Origin: Owenia fusiformis | Lineage: Eukaryota > Annelida > Polychaeta > Sabellida > Oweniidae | DNA length: 64,000 nucleotides | NCBI GenBank assembly: GCA_903813345.2 | Contig: CAIIXF020000005.1 | Span: 13,893,375-13,957,374 of the forward strand | Direction of reading: 5' to 3' | In this document: one piece after another, positions 54,601 to 64,000 of the stretch | Numbering within the stretch: position 1 is the first letter of the stretch | Layout of the letters: the number at the start of each line of letters is the position of its first letter | Translations under genes and position numbers: made by a program | The notes under the pieces: model-generated | What the model saw: only the letters and a program-made list of their open reading frames with translations | Told to the model about the DNA's origin: nothing | Database searches by the model: none

Positions 54601-57600
54601 CTGTATGTATCGCCAAACTCTCCAAGTGACATCACAAACATTCCCATGATAGCCTCCTCTGGCGCACTGAAAGCTGTACCATCCTTTCCCCGGAATAAGA
54701 TATACATTGCTGAAAGAAATTCGCACATTTCCACAGAATAAGATATACATTGCTGAAAGAAATTCAATCAATCAGAATTTCCTTTCAATAAAATTGATGA
54801 GTGAGTGAGTGCCTATTTTCAAAAAAATCCAAAAGTTCTGACTTTATTTCAGAAAACCAAATTGTGAAGGAAATATTGGCATTATTTTTTAACATGCTTT
54901 CGATATTTTACACTCTCTCTTCTCTATAGACGATAAATAACAAGAGGCAGCCACTGTTGTGGAACAAATTGTAAAAATTCCCAAAATGATCATTGAAAGC
55001 CACTTCTTTGATGAGGCAACTGTACCAAAAACTTGTTCCATAGAAAGACAGTTCTCCATTTATTTATCATTTTTCCTCCCCTATGGTGTGGGGATAGTAA
55101 GCAAAAAAACTTAAACTCACACTGTGAGAATCCAATGAGGAAGACACAGTAGATGGTGATGAACCTCAGCAAGTCTGTCAGGATCATCTTATAGATCATG
55201 ATAACAAATGGCCCAACAATCTTGAAACCCCTGCAAATATCAGAGTAACAGTGGATGTCATTAATAGAGACTGTAAAAGCCCAAATTTTCAAGGTGCCCT
55301 AATTTCCACTATATTCGCATCTGGGTGTTTTAAGTGTGAATTCAAGAGCATGTGAAATAAAGGGCACGTTGAGTATAGACATGGCATTTTGAAGATACAA
55401 TGGACAGTAAAACCTGTGTGTATGGAACACTCAAAACTGGCAAATACTGTTCCTTGAAAAGACTAGAGAGTCGTTCCTTTACACAGAGGGTGAATTAACA
55501 TGAAAGTCAATGGGATTTGGTGCTTTTGACTTTCATATACATAGAGATAAGCCATTTTATTGAAACATCTAGACAATGTAAATCTAAATAATACAGGTAT
55601 TAAAATAAAACTTATTAATATATTTATATATTTTGACTTTCAATGGGATTTGGTGCTTTTGACTTTCATGTACATAGAGATAAGCCATTTTATTGAAACA
55701 TCTAGACAATGTAAATCTAAATAATACAGGTATTAAAATAAAACTTATAAAAAAAAAAAAAATTATTAATATATTTATACCTGCAGAAGAACAGAAAATA
55801 TGGTGCAGTGCACAGGATCGCCAATACTCCCATGACGTCTTCATAGGTCGACTGGCAGAAGGCACGTCCTGGGACCATCATTGTGACAAATATACATGCC
55901 ATCAAGAACATTGTCTTTACAGGGGCGCTCCGCTGTAATACAAACATTTATCGTATGATCTGTAAAATGAAGCCCTCTGATTGGTCAGTTCTTGTGCTGT
56001 ACCAATCTGTATTGCTACTGAGATTGTCCCCATTGATCATCTCCGTCGCAATACAGAAAATATTGGTACGGAAGAGACAATCTCAGTAGCAATACAGAGG
56101 ATCACACAATAAAAACGTTATTGAATGATTTGAAGTGCAATACAGGATATATTCTGTCTCGATATTCTGTATTGGCACTCGACTTCGTCTCGTTCCAATA
56201 CGGAATTTCTCTAGCAGAATATATCCTATATTGCACTTCAAATCATTCAATAACTTATAGTGCATGTACTGTATACTGTATTCGTCAGATTCGAAAGATA
56301 CCAAGATGGCTGGGCTGTTTTAATTTATATAAACAATAAAAAATACTGAAGAAATTTATATAAACAAGAGATATTGAAGAAATTGTTCATCAACAAGACT
56401 AACAATGAGTATCTTGAATTGGTTGGATGGGAGGATGTCTGGAACACTTGAAAAACCATCAAATTAAATAGATGCCAATAGGCCCCAAGCGCCAAATTAT
56501 AGATTTTTCAAACAAATCCTGACTCCTTTTGGTGAACCTTGGAAACTATGGTATATTGGCTAAATTTATGATGTCATGCTCTGAAGGCAGAAATGTTAAG
56601 TAAACTTTACATAGTTCTTTGAGAATTAGCTTGGAAAACCTTTTTGAAGTGAAAGCATTAGTTAAGAAACAGGAAGGTTCTCTTTTTGAGGAGTATGTAG
56701 GCCTATTGCTAAACTTATGATCATCCCTTGGGATAATGTTGAGTCTCTCCTGCAGGGGAGTGTGTGCTAAATTTGTTAACTAAGGACATTAAGGTCCTGA
56801 AGTACTCCCTCAGAAACACAATAGAATCAGAATGGAATGGATGAAGGAAATTCCCTTGTAAGGCTAGAGTTTTTTTTCCAAGGAGACTCTATGACTAAAT
56901 TCACTCCCTAATGAGATGTACTTCCTCCAATATATACTTACAAGAGTCATGAAGAATATCTTAACCCCCTGGTGGTGAACTTCCTTCAGGGCCAGAAACA
57001 GATAAATACTTGCTCCCAGTACAGTCATACACTCCAAGACTAGGCGGGCCTGCAATATAGATTAGAAAATATAAATAATCATCTCTCATTTAAAGAGTGA
57101 GTGAATGAAGTTAAGCTTTAATGAAGGGTAGAAAATATGTATTACACTTGGACACTCACATAATCATCATTGGAACGAATCAAAAGCAAGTAACATGGGT
57201 CTTTCACTGTGACATTACGCGTTGTAACAGTATCGTTCTCATCTGTTTGATTTACCATCTTATACGACGGCTGGGTGTCCGTGCCGGGACGTAAAAAGAA
57301 TGCACACGTGAAGATGATGAAGTAGAATCCAAACATAAGAAATCTGCGGATGAATCTGAAATAAATAAATAAAATTACGATCAAATTTGACTTTATTTCC
57401 TTCAATTTTGACTGATGATTGTGAAATTCTACAGACTTCAAAACTAAATATAAATGAAAATTTTGATTGATTCAATACTTTCTCTACATAATAATCAAGA
57501 TGTGTGGGATACATTGAAAAAATGGTTGATTTAAAGCATTACTCCCGTACCTTTCAAAGTCAAAATGTCAATTAACCAAATTCTTCAAAATTAACTCATA

Positions 57601-58589
57601 TGTCATTTTACAGTCCATGAGCTTGAATTTATGACAAATATTTATGAGCAATATAAGGTATTATGTGACACACAAGATGTCACCCCCTGCCATTTGTTGC
57701 AGATGGTGAATGATGACTGCCAAACACCACCCACCAAATACTGAACACCATCAACAAAAAAGTTGAAGACAATAACAATATGTCAACACTTGTGTTAGCG
57801 CCATAGCAACATATACCTGTATCGTGCAAATGTTTTCCACTTCTCTTGAAGCAGATGCTCAACAATGCCATCTATCATATCCAGATGTGATGGTTCTTCC
57901 CCATAAACAATACGAGCCATGGCAGAATTCATATTAATCTCCCCGGAGGCAGATATTGTATCGATATCCTCAAGTGGATAAGCAGCGCACGTCACGTCAC
58001 CATAGATCCAATATACTTCACGTTCTATCTCCAGTATGTGTTCATACATCTAAAATAGAATGCATATTATTCATTCAGTTGTTTTTATCAACAAAAACTG
58101 TTGAAATGAAGCCCGATGTTTGTTACAGACTTCCTTTGCCTCACCTATATTTATATTTGCCTCACCAAATCTTTGATCATGGCTATACCCCTGATGAAGT
58201 AATATGGAAATGCAATTCCTGATAATTGTTTTAGTAATGATCATACACTGTCAGTCCCATAGCCAGATTTTGCCAAGGCAGGGTCACTTTTCAAGGTTCA
58301 CATTTGACAACTTTGGCCCAAAATCACTTAAAGAGTGCCCAGAATGATATAAAACTGCATGATTTTGGAAGTATTTTTTACCAGGGGGTCGATCAAATTC
58401 CCCTGACCCCCCCCCCCCCCTGGCTACGGGCCTGACAGTGCTTCATTTATAGCTTCGGTTAGGAATTCTGTAATTCATGCCTCATACCTCTTTACGTCCT
58501 AGTTTTGCTGCAAGAGTGAGTGGGGTTAACCCTTGCCTGTTTTTAATGTGCATCTTTGCCCCAAGACTATGCAAAAGGTCAAACATCTC
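51553..58589 (-). CDS. TRPV cation channel, C-terminal 474 residues (10 exons, 5' partial)
   Basis: Spliced minus-strand exons: 58589-58488, 58049-57817, 57355-57160, 57049-56942, 55932-55781, 55230-55121, 54709-54564, 53899-53783, 52679-52554, 51687-51553; phases agree throughout (1425 nt including stop). Order of parts: last ankyrin repeat ([20 protein letters not shown]), the pre-S1 linker ([20 protein letters not shown]), S1 ([20 protein letters not shown]), S2, S3, S4, S5, pore ([13 protein letters not shown]), S6 ([15 protein letters not shown]), TRP helix starting [10 protein letters not shown], and a charged coiled tail. The linker and the [13 protein letters not shown] block match invertebrate OSM-9/IAV/NAN/OCR channels, which serve in sensory cilia, better than vertebrate TRPV1-6. 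The first exon here starts mid-ankyrin domain; the missing 5' exons are not recognisable up to 64000. The intron following exon 7 carries copies of its donor and a SINE. Confidence 0.93.
52110..52315. repeat. 19-20-bp array GGTGAGGCAAGATTAAAAA in TRPV intron 9
   Basis: About ten units with variants (GAGCACG, GAGACAAG). The flanks (CATAGCCATGATCAAA before, CTCCATTTCAACAG after) recur inverted at about 58205-58095 with only two units, so the array expanded inside a dispersed repeat. Confidence 0.85.
52554..52679 (-). CDS. TRPV visible exon 9 (TRP helix)
   Basis: 42 codons between TTTCAG and GTATGT. TRP-helix Trp and [13 protein letters not shown]. Confidence 0.92.
53783..53899 (-). CDS. TRPV visible exon 8 (S6)
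   Basis: 39 codons between TTTCAG and GTAAGA. S6 gate [15 protein letters not shown]. Confidence 0.93.
53955..54590. repeat. ~35-bp tandem array containing copies of the TRPV exon 7 donor
   Basis: On the minus strand each unit resembles CATCCTATTGTTACTAAG|GTAATCCATGTGATAT. The first unit is the real exon end CATCCTGTTATGACTAAG|GTAAGCAGTGTGATAT. About eight units occur at 34-37-bp spacing, split by a SINE at about 54073-54392. Confidence 0.82.
54073..54392 (-). mobile_element. tRNA-derived SINE in TRPV intron 7
   Basis: The minus strand starts GGTCGCCGGGTTGGCCTAGT with box A (TGGCCTAGTGG) and then box B (GGTTCAAACCC) about 60 nt later, spacing typical of a tRNA head with a long variable arm. 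A unique body follows, and the tail is an AT-rich (TA)n stretch. It splits the donor-derived array. Confidence 0.78.
54564..54709 (-). CDS. TRPV visible exon 7 (pore)
   Basis: 146 nt using the proximal acceptor TTTCAG at 54712-54710 and donor GTAAGC. Contains the pore helix and filter LGEFGD. An identical acceptor lies 43 bp further upstream; only the proximal one keeps the frame. Confidence 0.9.
54709..54765 (-). repeat. Tandem duplication of the exon 7 acceptor (43-bp period)
   Basis: GAATTTCTTTCAGCAATG then TATATCTTATTC occurs twice on the minus strand; acceptors end at 54710 and 54753. Use of the upstream one would add 43 nt and shift the frame. Confidence 0.88.
55121..55230 (-). CDS. 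TRPV visible exon 6 (S4-S5 linker and S5)
   Basis: 110 nt between TTGCAG and [26 protein letters not shown] matches the highly conserved S4-S5 linker of TRPV channels. Confidence 0.92.
55405..55500. repeat. Pogo-like end fragment in TRPV intron 5
   Basis: ACAGTAAAACCTGTGTGTAT followed by GGAACAC, the terminal motif of the 7712-9061 family. No matching right end nearby. Confidence 0.5.
55508..55778. repeat. ~135-bp direct duplication reaching the exon 5 donor
   Basis: AATGGGATTTGGTGCTTTTG through AAATAAAACTTAT is present twice (from 55508 and from about 55643). The second copy carries a poly-A insertion and ends at the donor of exon 5. Confidence 0.85.
55781..55932 (-). CDS. TRPV visible exon 5 (S3-S4)
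   Basis: 152 nt between TTACAG and GTATAA. Two hydrophobic segments ([31 protein letters not shown]). Confidence 0.92.
56004..56254. repeat. Two adjacent hairpins in TRPV intron 4
   Basis: 56004-56100: CTGTATTGCTACTGAGATTG and its inverted copy. 56117-56254: GTTATTGAATGATTTGAAGT and its inverted copy. Both loops contain CAATAC motifs, suggesting related foldback MITEs. Confidence 0.78.
56942..57049 (-). CDS. TRPV visible exon 4 (S2)
   Basis: 36 codons between TTGCAG and GTAAGT. S2 helix followed by [15 protein letters not shown]. Confidence 0.9.
57160..57355 (-). CDS. TRPV visible exon 3 (S1 and S1-S2 loop)
   Basis: 196 nt between TTTCAG and GTGAGT. S1 helix, then an extracellular loop with sequons NQT, NDT and NVT. 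Confidence 0.92.
57655..57790. repeat. Dispersed repeat, ATGTCACC...CCATTTGTT family
   Basis: Shares ATGTCACC, TGCCATTTGTTGCA and AGTTGAAGACAATAACAAT-like blocks with 20030-20160 and 58985-59130, in the same order. Confidence 0.5.
57817..58049 (-). CDS. TRPV visible exon 2 (pre-S1 linker)
   Basis: 233 nt, acceptor TTTTAG, donor GTATAT. Contains [14 protein letters not shown] and the [24 protein letters not shown] segment typical of NAN/IAV channels. Confidence 0.92.
58240..58432. mobile_element. CCCGTAGCC-type MITE in TRPV intron 1
   Basis: Ends CAGTCCCATAGCCAG and CTGGCTACGGGCCTG are inverted. The body shares CACATTTGACAACTTTGG and CAAAATCACTT with 38384-38560. A 14-C tract lies near the right end. 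Confidence 0.75.
58488..58589 (-). CDS. TRPV visible exon 1 (ankyrin repeat)
   Basis: A 34-codon exon between TATAG and GTATGA, phase 0 at both ends. Ankyrin core [16 protein letters not shown]. Confidence 0.9.
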
Positions 58590-60465
58590 CTATAATGGTA
58601 AACAAAGGGTTAATTTCAACAATAGGGTATTTTAAACCTTTGTGATTGTATGTCCTATGAATATGTGTAGAGATATATTCCCCACAATCAAAATGTCAGC
58701 TAGCTATGCTTGAATATTTCTTAAGTGTAATGATGTAGGAGTTATAATGGAATACGTTTCCACAAAATATTATTTCATTAACCATTTGGATCAAATTATT
58801 AGATTAGTTTATATCAGAATTGGAGCAGAATAGTTTTAACATAATTTAATATTTTCTTATTTATTAAAAAATATAGTCAAATTTTACTTATCCAAAGTAA
58901 TAAGTTATCAAAAATCAAAAAGTCAAGATAAGGTAAATAAACAATATGTTATTCAAAGTAAATACATCCATGCAATAAAGATGCTATCACATGCTAATTA
59001 CAAGGCATTCACATGCAAAATATCACCACCATTTGTTAGACGCCAACCGCCGATTGCCAAGCACCAATCGCCAACTGTCGTCACAAAAAAAACAGAGACC
59101 ATACCGATACATCACCACTTTTTGGCGGTGACATAAAAATACAGGAGCAAGGGAAGGAGAGGAAGCAAACGGCGAGAGGAATCAAAATGAGGTCCAGCTA
59201 TGTAATGAAAGGTTTGGGATATCATATATATCCAGAGGAATGTAAATCATATAAAACTCAGGGTATAACACAAACATGACATTACCCTCTATGTGGGATT
59301 ATATGTGTATGTGGGACTATAAGTGGGACTTAATTTGGGATGTATGTGAGACTATACATGTGACTATATGTAGGATAATACGTGGGGAAATAAGTATAAG
59401 TGGGACTATACATTTAACTGAATAGAAAAACATGCATGCAAAATGGCTGTGAGTGAAAATGATGTCAAACTATCAAAACTTAAATAAATGATCAATTAAA
59501 GAAATATTTTCAGAATATACCTAAATGGTGTAAAAATGAATCAAAATCTTAAATATTTGAAGTATAAAATAGGCTTATGAATATATAAAGGGAGCAGTAA
59601 AGCAGATTTCTCCTTCAGGAGCAGTCACAATCAAATGACTCCTTTAGGAGAAACAATCAAATGCCTTAGAGCATTGTCTCACCTGAATGACTTTACATCA
59701 CCTCACAACATTAAGCTAAAATCACAATACTAATGTTAGGGAACATAAAAACTAGAGCTACGTGGATAGAATATTCACAATCATAATCTGGGATACTCGG
59801 ATAGCAAAAATGACTAGTTTTTGAGATGACCTTGAATTAAGTGAATTATTAGAGTTATAGGCCTTTTTGTGCACAGTTTCTGAAAATCAGAAAAAACTCA
59901 AACTATAAAAGTTAATGACCTATCAGCCTATGCATGTATTATAACATTAACTTTTATTCATTAACTTGTATTATTTCATTTATAATGAAGCTCTCAAATG
60001 ACCATATACCCTAGAAATTAATTTTCAAAAAGGCCTAAAACCCTGAGGAGTGAAGACAGACCTTTTCAATAAACCCTATCATGTTTTGCTACACTAAGAT
60101 AACAGGTTTATATTTGCAAGATTGATCATGTCATTGGTTTTAGGTTGCATTGTGATAAAGATATAACTAATCGCTTATTTTGCTAACCCTTTAGAATACA
60201 GTATTGTTCGTCTAAACTGCTTCAAAGTTATGACATAATGAATCCAGACGTATTCTGATTTCTCTTGTGCAGTAAAGGTGGCAGGGTTATCCAAAAGGTC
60301 TATTGATTTTTCTGAATCATACACAACTCCCCCTCGCCATATCCTATGATTGTGATTCTAGTCTACATGCATGACAACTTACGATACAATTCATCTCAAC
60401 ATCTGCGGCTGAATCCTACATGGTTATAGCACAGTATATGTTAGTTATCTAATTCTGGAGATGGG
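58590..60465. other. Upstream of the visible TRPV exons; no further exon recognised
   Basis: Expected to be intron. Holds the dispersed repeat at 58985-59130 and a degenerate GTGGGACTATA-type short repeat at about 59290-59420. No ankyrin-coding exon found. Confidence 0.45.
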
Positions 60466-60471
60466 GTGTTA

Positions 60472-60663
60472 GGCCCGTAGCCAGGGGGAGGGTTGGGGTG
60501 TTCGGGCAGCCTGGCCCAAAATCATTTTAAAATCATACAGTTTTTCACCATTCTGAGCACTTTTAAAGTGATTTTAGGTCAAAGTTGTCAAATTGAACCC
60601 CCACCCTGGAATTTACTGTGAAGCGAATCCCCCTTGGTGGCAAAAGCTGGCTACAGGCCTGGG
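60472..60663. mobile_element. CCCGTAGCC-type MITE, third copy (inverted body)
   Basis: AGGCCCGTAGCCAGGGGGA at the left and GGCTACAGGCCTGG at the right. The body contains AAAGTTGTCAAATTGAA and TGATTTTAGG in inverse orientation to the 58240 copy. Confidence 0.72.
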
Positions 60664-60669
60664 TGTGTG

Positions 60670-62015
60670 CAGTTGTCCATGCAGAGTCAGATCCTGATTT
60701 TTCGACTCATGGGCCAAGGTCAAAACAGTTATTTTCTGGGAAGATCCCTGCCTGCTGTCCAAAAAACTATGATTTCATTTATAAAGGATGTTGAAATATG
60801 TTGATATTCAAGAATCAACATTTATGAAATTCATTATACAGGAGGAGGCATTTAAAAATGTTAATAAAATCAACTAATCAGACACAGATAAGTTCCCATT
60901 TATTGACACATTATATATGTCTCTGGTCCAGGGATCCTCCCAAGCTTGACAAGACCCATGAGGGTAAAAATATTAAAATCAAGATTTATTAGGATGCCCA
61001 CCCACTCACTCACCCATCTGCCCTGCAATCTGATCACAATATAGCACCCAAAGGTGCGATTAAAACAGTTACTTGAGCAATACGTCACTCAACCCACCTC
61101 TATGTAATGTTCGTAATCTGCATTAGGGATATTAAAATTATACATGAAAATACATCAGGTACTTTTCATTTTAATTGCATGACACAGGTATGTTGAAAAA
61201 TTGAATAAAAAATAAGAGAATAACATATTTCTCATATTCACTTTTTATGTCCCTTTTGCAGATTATTCCTCCACACGGTTACATGACTAAAGTTACACAA
61301 TTTTAAATTTACAAAATTCACTATAATTTTTGTTGTATTTCCTGGTTTCATCGCACACATACAATTCTGTATAGTGCATCACTAACATATAAAATATTCT
61401 TTCCACACTATATTGTACAAACAATATGTGATATAATTCTCAACCAGTCTATGTGGGATTAAAAAACGTCCAAAAACAAACATGTGTGTAATAATTTAAT
61501 AAATGTGTTTACAACAGTTTCAATCCATTTTCTGCTACCATGACAACTACACAAATTGCCATCAACAAACCTTTGGGGAGTTTGGCTTCCTTTTTTCCAT
61601 CTAGGTCAATTAATATCAAAAATATGTATTTTGTGAGTAAAATGGTTCCATCCTCCACTCCACACAAATTGGTAATTACATTATAGTGGGTGGGTGGTCA
61701 AAAAGCTGTTTTTGATGTGTGTTTTTTTGTTTAACTGACAAGTCTATACCTAGTTAGGCCACAAATATAGTTTTATTTCAACGTTGGTTGCTGAAATGGC
61801 AGGAAATTCAAACATTTGAAAATCAGAATACCAATGACTTGTGAGATATTACAATGTTATTAGGTTAGAGTGTTTCAAGCTCAAGCTGTTAAATATAAAT
61901 CATTTTGTTAGCATCAAATCACACCTGCAGTTTAGTATTCCTATAAAGAAACCGGGTTATTAATTATGATTAAATACTGGTATAATTAAATATAATGTGC
62001 ATTGTTAAAAACACC
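60670..62015. other. No gene seen
   Basis: AT-rich, probably intron or intergenic sequence. Short ORFs have no recognisable product. Confidence 0.45.
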
Positions 62016-62019
62016 CTGC

Positions 62020-63722
62020 AAGGTTGAATTAAACCGTCCATGGTTGCAATACACATGTATGGCTAAATTACACCCTTCATGATTGCAATACACATGTATG
62101 GCTAAATTACACCCTTCATGGTTGCAATACACATGTATGGCTAAATTACACCCTTCATGATTGCAATACACATGTATGGCTAAATTACACCCTTCATGGT
62201 TGCAATACACATGTATGGCAAAATTACAACCTTCATGGTTGCAATACACTATGCATGGCTGAACTACACCCTTCATGGTTGCAATACACTACGCATGGCT
62301 AAACTACACCCTTCATGGTTGCAATACACTATGCATGGCTGAACTACACCCTTCATGGTTGCAATACACTATGCATGGCTGAACTACACCCTTCATGGTT
62401 GCAATACACTATGCATAGCTGAAATACACCCGTCATGGTTGCAATACACTGTGCAAGGCTGAACTACACCCTTCATGGTTGCAATACACTGTGCATGGCT
62501 GAACTACACCCTTCATGGTTGCAATACACTATGCATGACTGAACTACACCCTTCATGGTTGCAATACACTATGCATGGTTGAAATACACCCTTCATGGTT
62601 GCAATACACTATGCATGGCTGAACTACACCCTTCATGGTTGCAATACACTATGCATGGCTGAACTACACCCTTCATGGTTGCAATACACTATGCATGGCT
62701 GAAATACACCCTTCATGGTTGCAATACACTGTACAAGGCTGAACTACACCCTTCATGGTTGCAATACACTATGCATGGCTGAACTACACCCTTCATGGTT
62801 TCAATACACTGTGCAAGGCTGAACTACACCCTTCATGGTCGCAATACACTATGCATGGCTGAAATACACCCTTTATGGTTGCAATACACTATGCATGGCT
62901 GAAATACACCCTTCATGGTTGCAATACACTATGCATGGCTGAAATACACCCTTCATGGTTGCAATACACTGTGCAAGGCTGAACTACACCCTTCATGGTT
63001 GCAATACACTATGCATAGCTGAAATACACCCTTCATGGTTGCAATACACTGTGCAAGGCTGAACTACACCCTTCATGGTTGCAATACACTATGCATGGCT
63101 GAAATGCACCCTTCATGGTTGCAATACACTATGCATGGCTGAAATACACCCTTCATGGTTGCAATACACTATGCATGGCTGAAATACACCCTTCATGGTT
63201 GCAATACACTATGCATGGCTGAAATACACCCTTCATGGTTGCAATACACTATGCATGGCTGAAATACACCCTTCATGGTTGCAATACACTGTGCAAGGCT
63301 GAACTACACCCTTCATGGTTGCAATACACTATGCATGGCTGAAATACACCCTTCATGATTGCAATACACTGTGCAAGGCTGAACTACACCCTTCATGGTT
63401 GCAATACACTATGCATGGCTGAAATACACCCTTCATGGTTGCAATACACTGTGCAAGGTTGAACTACACCCTTCATGGTTGCAATACACTATGCATAGCT
63501 GAAATACACCCTTCATGGTTGCAATACACTGTGCAAGGCTGAACTACACCCTTCATGGTTGCAATACACTATGCATGGCTGAAACACACCCTTTGTGGTT
63601 GCAATACACTATGCATGGCTGAACTACACCCTTCATGGTTGCAATACACTATGCATGGCTGAACTACACCCTTCATGGTTGCAATACACTATGCATGGTT
63701 GAACTACACCCTTCATGGTAAA
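62020..63722. repeat. 40-bp satellite array (~42 units)
   Basis: The main unit is GCAATACACTATGCATGGCT followed by GAACTACACCCTTCATGGTT. From about 62281 to 63720, 36 units run in exact 40-bp register without an indel. The first units (about 62040-62245) differ (CACATGTATGGCTAAATTA) and have a 39-bp period. Two variants, ATGCATGGCTGAAA and GTGCAAGGCTGAAC, are interspersed. Confidence 0.95.
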
Positions 63723-64000
63723 AATATCCCACACATAAATAAGTTAGGTCAGTCAAATAACAATGGTTACCCCTAAAATCTCATGTCTAGTTTCGTCTTC
63801 CAGAGGGCTGTCATTCTGTAAGTTATAACAATATAAATAAATAAACAGCAGCAACAACAAATACAGGGTGGGCCATCTTCTCCTAGTTTATATTATAAAT
63901 ACAGGGTGACCTAATAAAATTGCAAATCATAAATTAAATAAAAACATTCATACCCTCCATTCACATTAAGTGTGAGTATTCTTAGCATAAGTGAACTACA
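63723..64000. other. Window end, no gene seen
   Basis: A short duplication, AATACAGGGTG(G/A)(G/C)C, lies at about 63860 and 63899. No coding signal. Confidence 0.4.

Noticed and set aside
60372-60400. Possible 26-nt TRPV micro-exon (reads ADVEMNCI before GTAAGT)
   Set aside because: The residues do not fit the ankyrin segment expected just before the first visible exon.
62020-63722. CRISPR-like array of regular 40-bp units
   Set aside because: The units are contiguous with no unique spacers and the genome is clearly animal; this is a satellite.

Overview
The window is nuclear DNA from an intron-rich, AT-rich metazoan, most likely a marine invertebrate; I cannot fix the phylum. The evidence is two multi-exon animal genes with clean GT/AG splice sites (SLC35A4 type, and a TRPV channel closest to the invertebrate OSM-9/IAV/NAN group), a decayed non-LTR retrotransposon, a tRNA-derived SINE, many foldback/MITE elements and many minisatellites. 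All five recognisable protein genes lie on the minus strand.

Layout. 1-2.2 kb: flank and a 40-bp minisatellite that runs up to the SLC35A4 stop codon. 2.2-13.4 kb: SLC35A4-type nucleotide-sugar transporter, nine coding exons, 337 aa. 17.7-19.1 kb: uninterrupted ORF fusing a NeuA-type cytidylyltransferase to a short-chain dehydrogenase (475 aa). 21.0-22.0 kb: uninterrupted D-2-hydroxyacid dehydrogenase (329 aa). 23.2-25.1 kb: 5'-truncated LINE relic split by a TTAA-flanked MITE. 30.2-31.3 kb: uninterrupted type II membrane protein with a Cys-rich stem and a GT42/DUF115-like (Cst sialyltransferase / Maf-type) domain (382 aa). 31.3-51.5 kb: no gene recognised; minisatellites and several large foldback elements. 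51.6-58.6 kb: last ten coding exons of a TRPV channel whose N-terminus lies beyond what I can find. 62.0-63.7 kb: a 40-bp satellite.

The most interesting content is the run of three intron-free, bacterial-type genes between animal genes. Together they suggest a route in which a CMP-activated acidic sugar (nonulosonate-like, identity unknown) is made, possibly redox-modified by the SDR and the 2-hydroxyacid dehydrogenase, and transferred in the Golgi lumen by a membrane-anchored bacterial-family glycosyltransferase. The adjacent SLC35A-family transporter could supply the lumen, but that link is positional only. Splice acceptors just upstream of two of the ATGs, and a poly(A) signal after one ORF, argue for resident animal genes rather than contamination.

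A second theme is that several tandem arrays start exactly at exon borders. The 5' splice site of SLC35A4 exon 2, the 5' splice site of TRPV exon 7 and the SLC35A4 stop codon are each embedded in, or copied into, the neighbouring minisatellite. The 3' splice site of TRPV exon 7 is itself duplicated with a 43-bp period.
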